In this document: positions 1 through 6,970 of the stretch, piece after piece
Layout: each line of letters opens with the position of its first letter
Numbering within the stretch: position 1 is the stretch's first letter
DNA from: Phoronis ovalis
Taxonomy: Eukaryota; Phoronida; Phoronidae
DNA: 17,096 nt
Assembly: GCA_028565635.1 (NCBI GenBank)
Contig: JAOXYB010059056.1
Location: 1 to 17,096, forward strand
Reading direction: 5' to 3'
Program-made: the position numbers and the translations under genes
Notes under the pieces: generated by a model
The model's input: the letters and a program-made list of their open reading frames with translations, nothing else
The model's database searches: none
What the model was told of the DNA's origin: nothing

Positions 1-870
1 TATGGCAAAATAGTTTTAGTGATCTCATATTGCTTACTCGAGAATAAAGCTTCTTTGTATGATCGGAGGAGATAACACAAATCTTCAGGATAAACGTGTC
101 ATTACTAACCATTATCGTTAAGATCACCTAATCAGATGATACAATGCGACAATACGTATTTCCTCATACAGCTAAAACATTCCTTAGATGGATGTACTTT
201 TGAATGCTTTAGTCATACATGTTCTGTAATTTCATTAATACATGGATCAGTTTTATAATTAAGATTTTAGTCAAAGTTAACATATCAGTGCATACAAATA
301 TTCAAATTCCATGACAACAATGCTTTCTGTATTAAAAAAACAACAGTCGTGTAACACATGCTGTAGTTTTATAGAATTCTCCGAGTAAAAAAAACCCAGT
401 TAATTTACATATCATTCAATTAATAAATAGTAAATTCCGGTAGGTAAATTAAGAATTCAGATTACCTGGTGAAAAAATAAACGAGTTGGGTTATCTTAGC
501 CCAAGGCTAGGCCTCATTCAAGAGCCAGCTTTTCCAACAGGTTCTGCATTTAACCAATGTGTGTACCGACCGGCCACTTTGTATGGGCATTCCGGTCACA
601 TTCGCGCATTATCTTTTTATACACTCAGTTTGAACATGAAGGCTGAGGGACCCGGGTGTATGAGTAACAGGTACAAAATATTGCATTAATGAAATAAGCA
701 AAGCTTTTCATATGTATATCATAAATTGAATTGTACCGTACACATGCAGTTATCTTTATGCATTGTTCAATATCCACAAAAAAGCTTAACAGCTAGTGAA
801 TCATATAATATTTTTGTAACCCCGATGACAGAGCCCCGGAGAAAAGACGATCAATTAAGCAACAATAAAA
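1..870. other. Upstream flank without a recognised gene
   Basis: This is AT-rich non-coding sequence ahead of the LPMO promoter. Short open frames exist at 486-689 and 726-968, but their translations show no domain, no signal peptide and no acceptable splice context, so I do not call them genes. No tandem repeat or mobile element stands out. Distal promoter elements of the LPMO gene may lie here, but none can be singled out. Confidence 0.6.
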
Positions 871-873
871 CGC

Positions 874-936
874 TGACGTCATATAGCCGCATATGTTTCT
901 TCAGCGTGTACTTGACGTCGATCAGAAACTATATAA
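874..936 (+). promoter_or_regulatory. Putative LPMO core promoter: two CRE-like sites and a TATA box
   Basis: A perfect palindromic CRE (TGACGTCA) lies at 874-881. A second site with one mismatch (TGACGTCG) lies at 913-920, and a TATA box (TATATAA) at 930-936. With the usual 25-30 base spacing, transcription would start near 960, about 120 bases before the chosen ATG. CREs bind CREB/ATF-type bZIP factors, so cAMP or stress control is possible. The motifs are seen; their use is inferred from order and spacing. Confidence 0.5.
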
Positions 937-1078
937 GTGCTGTTCCAACGCAGATGTGTCATACCTAGCCGCAGCACAGTAGACAAATGTTAACGCAGAT
1001 TTTTTCGGTTCTACGTTGGTGCACACTTCTGGTTATACTTATAAAACAGAGTTTTTTCTTTGAATGTTTTTTACAGTC

Positions 1079-1258
1079 ATGGCAAATTCAAAGTTTATAG
1101 AAGTTTCTCTGTCGTTTATTTTCTATATGGGTCTTGTAATCATGGTACAAGGACACGGAAGGTTGATTGAGCCACCTAGTCGCGCTTCAATGTGGAGATA
1201 TGGTTTCAATACTCCACCTGACTATAGTGACAATCAGCTTTTCTGTGGAGGAGCACCG
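1079..1258 (+). CDS. LPMO coding exon 1: signal peptide and N-terminal catalytic His
   Basis: It encodes residues 1-60. The hydrophobic core runs from about Val9 to Val23, and predicted cleavage falls after Gly25, exposing His26. The conserved SMWR block (37-40) and the CGG block (56-58) follow. The exon ends after a proline codon in phase 0 at the strong donor GTAAGT (1259). Confidence 0.93.
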
Positions 1259-4200
1259 GTAAGTACTTTTTAGAGAAATCTGAGCTCAAAATTACTTTTT
1301 GGGGCCTATGAGCTGTTAAATTTGTGCCCTGCGTGGTGTCTTTTTATACTCTATATTCAGAATGATAAAACGGATTTGAGCACTATGTTCTTGTGCGTCG
1401 AAACAAATGGATATCTAAACTATAGCATATTTTATTTTCGGTACAGGTAATAAAAAACACACCCTTTTGTTATTTTCTGGGCAAAATTTTTGTTGGCTAG
1501 TTTTCCAGTTATTTTCAGGGCATCCTGTTTGCCCGGTCGAACAGTTGGAAAATATACCCTTTTGCCTTGTTTTTTTTTATATCGAACACACGTGCCCAAC
1601 TATATGCTGACTGTCACCCTCCCGCATCCACAAAAATCTACAAGCAAGCAAATCTGACTTATCGACCATGACTCGTTCTGGTATAGTTTTTTTAATGTGT
1701 CGCCTTAATGTGTAAGTCAACTTAGCGCGGGTCATTATGCGCTCTTTACGAAGCCTAATAATTATACCAACATATATATGTTTTGTGATTGTGCCACGTA
1801 TGTTGCAAGTAAAGCAAAAAATAAACCAGGAAATTGGTATTGGTACGTAAAACCTATTTCATTCATTACTCAAATTAACTAATTTTCATTTTCTATTCAA
1901 GTCTCGTTGCGTTCGACATATGGCACAACGTGCTGACGATAATTAAATCAACAGTGAGATGAATATTAAAATGTGAAAAAAAGAAAATAAGAATTTTGAA
2001 GATTATGTAGAGTTTGCGTGTTTTAATATTATATAAAATTGCGGTAATATTTAAAATGGGAAACTGGCTTTTTGCTGTTTAGAACAGGATTTAGATACTT
2101 GATAATAATAATAGTGATTACGACTCTGGTACATAACTCGTTCTAGCTGCTATCATCAAAAGGAACATAGCATTCTTTCATTATTTTGTTCATTTGTAAA
2201 AGTTATGAAAATCTTATTTTTAAACAATACATATTTCTGTTTAGTACCAAGCATCTCAAAAGGGTAAATGCGGAATCTGTGGCGACCCATATGGTGCACC
2301 TAATCCAGAACATGAAGCGGGGGGCAAGTATGCAAATGGTATTATTGTGAGACAGTACACGAAAAATCAGGTACTGTTTTTGTTTCATTACAAGTTTCCT
2401 AGAACTGTGATTAAGTCCAAACATATCAAGTGAATTTAATAAACTATTGTGAGCGGGCATGCTTTGCCGCTTAAACATATACATGCACATTGGGTAAAAA
2501 TTACAGGAAATGATGAAAAGCATTCCACGAAGCTATATACGCCCTTTGATCGTTAATGCATGCTGTGCTCTAAAATTGAAGATAGAAATCCTGTTTGTTG
2601 TTTGTTTTCTTCTAAGAACGCTTTCTTGAAAAAATGTCCTTGTAATTTTTTACAGGTGATTGACGTCACAATTGAACTCACAGCACACCACAAGGGATGG
2701 TTTGAGTTTAAAATTTGTCCTAATAATGACATACATTCCCCGGCTACTCAAGAATGTTTAGACAGGTAATATAAATTGTGTGCATTTTTTTAAATTCAAC
2801 TATTACCATGTCCCAAGGTGTCCCAGTAATGGCTATTATTTAAAAGCGAGTTAACTTTGGCACAGTAGAACAGAAACATAGTTTCTATGTGCTATTCTGA
2901 GGGCTATGGGGGGGGGGGGTATTGTAAGCAACGAGCATTGCGGTCTGTTAAGTCCGAGCAGCGAGCATTGCCTTAATTGGTCTGTTAAGTGCGAGCAGCG
3001 AGCATTGTCTTTTGGCGACCATTTTTTTGGATTGTTTTTAATGTTACTAACTATTTTGTTTTGTCGATTTTTTTGGCGACCGTTATTTTTTTGGCAACCG
3101 TTTTTTTGGTTGTTAATTTTTCTTGTTAAGTGCGAGCAGCGAGCATTGCCGATTTTTAAGTGCGAGCATCGTACCTTGGGGGGGGTACCCCCAGTACTCT
3201 ATTAAATTCTATTAAAAATGGATACTATTCTTTTAACTGATTTCCGAATGTCCCACCTGGTGTTTTTCAATTAACCATTGGCAAAACGTCTGGGTGAAGA
3301 ATATGGGGAGGTTACGGGTATGTTCTTGTTTGTTACAGTATAGCCGTGTATTATTATATTTAGCTGTTATACCTCATGCACGCTACAACTACCAATCAGA
3401 AATTGAACACGCCATAAACGCATTCAGGCTCTGAGCTCTTGTGAACACGGCCATTCAAAATCAAAAATGCTATCATTTTTTAAAGTAAAAAATAATTACT
3501 GAGAAATCATTGAATTTTTTATAGCGCTAATTTAGTTATATCAAACACATGATATTTTAAAAACTAAAACTTTTTTAATAAATCAAATTATAAATAATTT
3601 ATGTTTTGGCTTCAGCCATGTTTTAGAACTCGAAAATGGCGGCACCCGATACCAGTTGCCGCAAAATTCTGGTACCGGTAACTTTGAATTGCGTTATGAG
3701 TTGCCTCACAACATGGTTTGCGAGCAATGTGTGCTACAATGGAGGTATCATACAGGTACGAAACTAAACTTCTAACTAAACAACTAACTTAGGCTTCCTA
3801 CAGATTTAAGCCTGTCGCTCGTCAGGTGGAGAGTGAGCGAAAATTAAATAATTCATAATTCTTGTAATATTTTCCAAATTCATCTTTCTAATCAATTCTG
3901 TTATTATACTTAACTTTCTTGTAACGTAAAGATTATTTTCAATAATTGAAGTTTTACACTTTGAAGGAAAATTGTTACTGTAACAATTTTATTTTTGCTG
4001 TTTAAATAAAGCGTAAGTTTATAAAAAATGGGATAACAATTCCTATGCCTCACGATTCGGTATTATAAATAGTTGTTTACATTTTGTCAAAAATAACAAT
4101 ACACATTTTACGTTAGCGTGGAAACGCTCATGATAAAGTGATGAATGTATTTCAAATGTATAATTTTAATCAATGAAATTGTTAAATTTTCCTTACAGGT

Positions 4201-4851
4201 AACAACTATAGTTGTGATGAGACTTGTTGCAGGCTCGGAAGGCCTCATGTGCACGGCACTACTGACTCCACTTGTGTATAAGTTATAACGTTGCCACATT
4301 ACTTTACAGGTAACAGCTGGAGTTGCGATGACGTCAATGACAAGGATACTTGCTGCGTCGGTTGTGGTTACCAAGAAGAGTTTTACGGATGTGCCGATGT
4401 TGAAATTATTGGTACAAGTGGCCCAAACCCAACCACCACAATTGCATCCACAACTGCTCAGGCTAGTGCCACGCCAGCCACAGCTCCGTCTTCTACCATA
4501 ACGACTACAGCGGCATCAAGTAGTAGCACTTCCACTACTGCAGCAACTACCAGTACGACTGCCCCCACTACAGCGCCACCTAGCGGTGAATGTTCATATG
4601 TTGCGACTGGGGCATATGCGAACTCACCAGGCATGGATGATTGGTGTGTCACTAATTGTAATGCTGGTTACTGCCCTGCCTCACATTGTGCAGAAATCAA
4701 TTGTGGTGGTACCGCGCCATCTGGCGGTGGTGAATGTACATATGTTGCGACTGGGGCATATGCGAACTCACCAGGCATGGATGATTGGTGTAACATGAAT
4801 TGTAATGATGGTAACTGTCCTGCCTCACATTGTGCAGAAATCAATTGTTAG
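1079..4851 (+). CDS. AA15-family lytic polysaccharide monooxygenase with two C-terminal Cys-rich modules, complete, five coding exons
   Basis: The coding exons are 1079-1258, 2245-2370, 2656-2765, 3616-3755 and 4310-4851. They total 1098 bases, or 365 residues plus a TAG stop, and every junction is GT-AG and keeps frame. The product is a predicted secreted copper enzyme that oxidatively cleaves chitin or cellulose. Residues 1-25 form a signal peptide. Cleavage leaves His26 as residue 1 of the mature chain, the first ligand of the histidine brace, in the motif HGRLIEPPSR. Other AA15 signatures are CGICGDP (69-75), HEAGGKYANG (83-92), AHHKGWFEF (112-120) with the second brace His, CEQCVLQW (174-181) and GCADVEI (212-218). 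A 60-residue Thr/Ser/Ala/Pro linker (220-279) leads to two six-Cys modules (280-317, 328-365). Family AA15 is known from insects, crustaceans, molluscs and cnidarians. Whether the substrate is chitin or cellulose cannot be read from sequence. The ATG at 1079 has G at -3 and +4. An in-frame ATG at 1064 directly follows an in-frame TGA and has a poorer context. Confidence 0.93.
1259..2244 (+). other. LPMO intron 1 (986 bases)
   Basis: This phase 0 intron runs from GTAAGT to TTTCTGTTTAG. It is AT-rich, with a small nested inverted repeat at 1501-1552. No coding sequence or mobile element is recognisable. Confidence 0.85.
2245..2370 (+). CDS. LPMO coding exon 2: conserved Cys and HEAGGKYA blocks
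   Basis: It encodes residues 61-102 (42 codons, phase 0 at both ends). The translation carries CGICGDP (69-75) and HEAGGKYANG (83-92), two hallmark AA15 blocks; their cysteines probably form disulfides. The acceptor is TTTCTGTTTAG, and the donor is the modest GTACTG. Confidence 0.93.
2371..2655 (+). other. LPMO intron 2 (285 bases)
   Basis: This is a short phase 0 intron with a pyrimidine-rich acceptor (AATTTTTTACAG). Open frames that cross it on either strand are accidental. No other structure is seen. Confidence 0.85.
2656..2765 (+). CDS. LPMO coding exon 3: second histidine of the copper brace
   Basis: It encodes residues 103-138 plus two bases of codon 139. In TAHHKGWFEFKICP (111-124), His114 (mature position 89) aligns by family pattern with the second copper ligand, usually written NHKG in AA15. 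The preceding His113 replaces the usual Asn. The exon contains a TGACGTCA octamer (2661-2668) that is probably coding coincidence. It ends in phase 2 at donor CAG/GTAATA. Confidence 0.92.
2766..3615 (+). other. LPMO intron 3 (850 bases), containing a repeat array
   Basis: This phase 2 intron ends at TTTTGGCTTCAG. It hosts the GCGAGCAGCGAGCATTG array described separately, flanked by G-runs. The rest (about 3195-3615) is AT-rich non-coding sequence. Confidence 0.85.
2908..3192. repeat. Degenerate tandem array of a 24-base GCGAGCAGCGAGCATTG-type unit with T7GGCGACC spacers, bounded by G-runs
   Basis: Three near-identical copies of a 24-base unit (GTTAAGTGCGAGCAGCGAG plus CATTG) lie at 2947-2970, 2984-3007 and 3125-3148, with decayed copies at about 2924-2940 and 3158-3172. 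Between copies 3 and 4 a second motif recurs: a run of T followed by GGCGACC or GGCAACC and another T-run. The array is bounded by 12 G at 2908-2919 and 8 G at 3178-3185, the latter running into the palindrome GGGGGTACCCCC. It is far more GC-rich than the surrounding intron. It could be a minisatellite or the core of an interspersed element; I do not recognise the family. A 99-codon open frame across it has no protein-like character. Confidence 0.8.
3616..3755 (+). CDS. LPMO coding exon 4: CxxCVLQW block
   Basis: It encodes residues 139-185 plus the first base of codon 186. The translation includes HVLELENGG (140-148) and the conserved CEQCVLQWRYHTG segment (174-186), typical of the strand before the last part of AA15 catalytic domains. 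The acceptor is TTGGCTTCAG and the donor ACAG/GTACGA, leaving phase 1. Confidence 0.93.
3756..4309 (+). other. LPMO intron 4 (554 bases), with an internal duplicate acceptor
   Basis: The main form runs from GTACGA to TTACTTTACAG. A second good acceptor (TTTCCTTACAG) at 4188-4198 precedes a copy of the exon 5 start. The remainder is AT-rich and featureless. Confidence 0.8.
4199..4281 (+). other. Duplicated start of LPMO exon 5: possible alternative terminal exon or decayed exon copy
   Basis: The sequence after the acceptor at 4198 repeats the beginning of exon 5. Over 28 bases (4193-4220 versus 4304-4331) only four differ, including the shared TTACAGGTAACA. In the same phase it reads GNNYSCDETCC, against GNSWSCDDVNDKDTCC in exon 5, then diverges and stops at TAA 4279-4281. 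Using it would give a 212-residue protein lacking the GCADVEI strand, the linker and the Cys-rich modules. The stop would lie in the last exon, so exon-junction-dependent decay is not expected. Whether it is used cannot be told from sequence. Confidence 0.6.
4310..4851 (+). CDS. LPMO coding exon 5: end of catalytic domain, mucin-like linker, two Cys-rich modules
   Basis: It encodes residues 186-365. GNSWSCDD, TCCVGCG (199-205) and EEFYGCADVEI (208-218) finish the catalytic domain. Phe210 or Tyr211 should sit near the axial copper position. Residues 220-279 form a Thr/Ser/Ala/Pro-rich linker, probably O-glycosylated and flexible. Two Cys-rich modules follow, and the stop TAG (4849-4851) comes directly after the last cysteine. 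The minus-strand open frame at 4458-4652 is a shadow of the low-complexity linker. Confidence 0.92.
4591..4848 (+). repeat. Tandem duplicated 114-base unit encoding a 38-residue six-Cys module
   Basis: Copy 1 is 4591-4704 and copy 2 is 4735-4848, a period of 144 bases including a ten-residue Gly/Ser linker. Only eight of 114 bases differ. Each copy has cysteines at module positions 1, 19, 23, 28, 33 and 38, with the core PGMDDWC and CPASHC. I recall similar small Cys-rich repeats on invertebrate secreted chitin-active proteins, so carbohydrate binding is a reasonable guess, but I cannot name a family with certainty. The sequence before each copy (GCGCCA, Gly-rich, GAA) is also similar, so the linker was part of the duplicated unit. 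Confidence 0.9.
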
Positions 4852-5220
4852 TTTATTGATTTATAGAAATGGTCATTTTATGCGATTGCATCAGAGTTTG
4901 TGGACGGTGTTTTTTTTTAAAAATTAGTTATTTAATATTCGTCTTGGTTGTCGGGTTAATGTCCTTTTTTCATTAGCTACGTTTGTAACTGATCGATCAC
5001 ATTGAATTTACAGTGACGAATACAACTGCTTTAAATCAGAAATGTTTGATTGATAGCGAAAAGTAAAAATACATATATTGACAGCAGTGACGAAAGATGT
5101 ATATTTTGTTTTTGGTGGAAGATTAATTTTGTTTTATTTTAAATGCGTTATTATATTAGCAAATAATAACGATGTTATATAGTTTATTTTTTTCAAATAA
5201 AAACAAAATACCAAAATTCA
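4852..5220 (+). other. LPMO 3' untranslated region
   Basis: This is AT-rich sequence between the stop codon and the likely cleavage site. It ends shortly after the AATAAA at 5196 and before a T/G-rich stretch (TTTGTTGTTTT near 5224). No structure is otherwise apparent. Confidence 0.6.
5196..5201 (+). terminator. Polyadenylation signal AATAAA for the LPMO gene
   Basis: A canonical AATAAA lies 345 bases after the stop, followed within 30 bases by a GU-rich stretch. This is the expected arrangement of a metazoan 3' end. Another AATAAA near 5421 could act as an alternative site. Confidence 0.6.
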
Positions 5221-5700
5221 GCCCTTTGTTGTTTTATATATATTCAAACTTGTCTATATGGGTCACCCAAGGGAGCGATCTTTTTAAACAAGTCGATTGA
5301 TATCTATGTATTACAAATTATTCAGCGGGACATATATTTTAACTACCTTTTATATTCAGTGACTTCTGTATTCACTGAATTCGGATTCAGGTGGCCTTTG
5401 GAACTGGATCTGTACTTTTAAATAAAGATAAGCTGAAATTTTCCCTAATGTTTCGTCAGTAAAGGGTCAAAGACAACTTGTATGGGGAATGAGATGGTGT
5501 TATTAGTAGGTTGTCTTGACGATAACATGTAACTACAGAAGTCTCTCTAGTCTTAATTGTATGCAACATTGCTTTTGTAGTATGCTTATTCTAAAACATC
5601 TTAAAAGTTTGTTGCATTCAAATAGCTAAGAACTTTATTAGTGCACTAAATAAATAATAAATAATGAGATCGTTAGTTGTTCGCATACATGAACACCTGG
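5221..5700. other. Intergenic sequence downstream of the LPMO gene
   Basis: This is AT-rich sequence with a further AATAAA near 5421. No gene, repeat family or clear regulatory site is recognised. Confidence 0.6.
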
Positions 5701-5718
5701 AGACATAGGTATACAATG

Positions 5719-5738
5719 CCCCCGCCCTCCCCCAACCC
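5719..5738 (-). promoter_or_regulatory. G-quadruplex motif (minus strand)
   Basis: On the minus strand four G-runs (3, 5, 3 and 5 guanines) are separated by loops of 2, 1 and 1 bases. This satisfies the standard G3+ quadruplex pattern with very short, stable loops. It is conspicuous in such AT-rich surroundings. It lies just before a CRE-like and TATA-like pair, so it may mark an orphan promoter or regulatory element. Confidence 0.6.
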
Positions 5739-5754
5739 TCCGTCCATTACACAA

Positions 5755-5773
5755 GACGTCAGAAACATATAAG
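5755..5773 (+). promoter_or_regulatory. Orphan promoter-like pair: GACGTCA and CATATAAG
   Basis: A CRE-like GACGTCA (5755-5761) is followed by a TATA-like CATATAAG (5766-5773). The order is the same as in the LPMO promoter, with the G-quadruplex motif just upstream. No plausible coding exon follows, so it would drive a non-coding transcript if it is active at all. The open frame at 5809-6057 on the other strand is not protein-like. Confidence 0.25.
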
Positions 5774-5909
5774 CCACCGATTAGGCCAAGGGCTTATGCT
5801 ACTTTCATTCACTGGTATATCATGCCTTTGTCTTTGCAAGTCGTGTTTACAATCGCTGTTCCAAGTTGTTCCGTGATCAAGGACTTACAAGTATTAAAGG
5901 CTTCTGTAC

Positions 5910-5924
5910 ACACTAGGTGGCGTA
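5910..5924 (+). promoter_or_regulatory. CTCF-like motif
   Basis: ACACTAGGTGGCGTA matches 12 of 15 positions of the bilaterian CTCF consensus CCRSYAGRKGGCRSY, including the whole AGGTGGC core. CTCF is an architectural and insulator zinc-finger protein. Occupancy is not shown by sequence. Confidence 0.4.
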
Positions 5925-6314
5925 ATAATAGTGAAAGAGGTGCTGACAATATCTGTGAGTGATGGTAAGGGCTGAAAGTTATAGGCATGTTTAATTGCGA
6001 TCTAGTTAATTCCGTGACGTGACACCTTTCATCCTTGCCGTTGTCACGGGTTATCATCTTATCTTGCTATTTAACAAGTACTTAACGCACAATTGAAAAG
6101 TTGATGCAGTTATTCCTGGTTACCCAAAACACGGACCCAAGGGGAGCTCCCCCGGCTAGATTGGACGAATATTTCAAGATACTGGGTCGTCCTCAATAAC
6201 ATAATCGGGAAAAGATAAAATTAATCTCCCATCCAATTGATCCATGTCCCGAATTATTTCGATAGAAAGTATTAAACATCAATTTATTTACAGCACTGTC
6301 CCTACCAAGTAGCG

Positions 6315-6369
6315 CTTCCGCCATTGTGACATTCTCCAGCAAAGAGGTACGAGTGCCATCTGGCGGAAG
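6315..6369. repeat. Inverted repeat with 9-base arms, CTTCCGCCA / TGGCGGAAG
   Basis: Arms at 6315-6323 and 6361-6369 are perfect inverted copies around a 37-base centre. Each arm carries an ETS-type CGGAAG core, and the left arm read on the minus strand also contains a YY1-like ATGGCGG. The right arm overlaps the CTCF-like motif. It may be a paired binding site rather than a hairpin. Confidence 0.45.
6352..6366 (-). promoter_or_regulatory. CTCF-like motif, full consensus match
   Basis: On the minus strand CCGCCAGATGGCACT fits all 15 positions of the consensus CCRSYAGRKGGCRSY. It is the best of the intergenic CTCF-like sites and faces opposite to its neighbours at 5910 and 6956. Confidence 0.5.
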
Positions 6370-6955
6370 ACAATTTATTAACAGTAAATGAATATTTGAC
6401 GCTTATTCTACTTAGTTGGGTCATGTTATCGACATCAGAACATTTAAACACTGATCCGACAACTTCAACGAAAACAACAAAAAAAACCCAAATAACTACC
6501 CACTGAACATTTTTATAAACTGGAACTTGACTATTGGTACGAGTAATTGTAATGGGGTGGCGTCTTTGTTACAGTATTGTGGGATAACTACTAATTTCAT
6601 TGTTAACCAGCATTGATGTTGGAAGTTAAAGTTCCATTGTACCATTGTTCTAGAAAAGGAGTAGACGTTGACAGAGAAAATAGAACACGCAAAAAGAACA
6701 ATATTCACAATAAGTAGGAAATCAGTTTAGTCTGAGAAATTGCGGCGATCAAAAATATTTCTTTCAAGATACAAAATGGTTTGTTCAGGGTTTAACTCAC
6801 CCCAAGTTTTATGCTGTTGTTTAATTTCTTTACACGGCTTATGTGTTTTTTTTAATGACTAGTTATAATTGCACTTGTTGTTATCGACAAAATAAAATGT
6901 GAGCACAGTGAACCAGGCTCCACCTTTTATTCTTCTATGTTAAATCAATTTCTGC

Positions 6956-6970
6956 ACACTAGATGGCAGT
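6956..6970 (+). promoter_or_regulatory. CTCF-like motif
   Basis: ACACTAGATGGCAGT differs from the 15-position CTCF consensus only at the first base. It faces the Emx gene and forms a convergent or divergent set with the sites at 5910 and 6352. Confidence 0.45.

Noticed and set aside
486-968. Two forward open frames upstream of the LPMO gene
   Set aside because: Short, without domain or protein-like composition, and they overlap the promoter elements.
2906-3205. 99-codon open frame in LPMO intron 3
   Set aside because: It is a read-through of the repeat array; the residues simply echo the repeated units.
4586-4798. Forward frame overlapping the Cys-rich modules
   Set aside because: It is a shifted-frame shadow of the duplicated module; its internal repetition comes from the DNA repeat.
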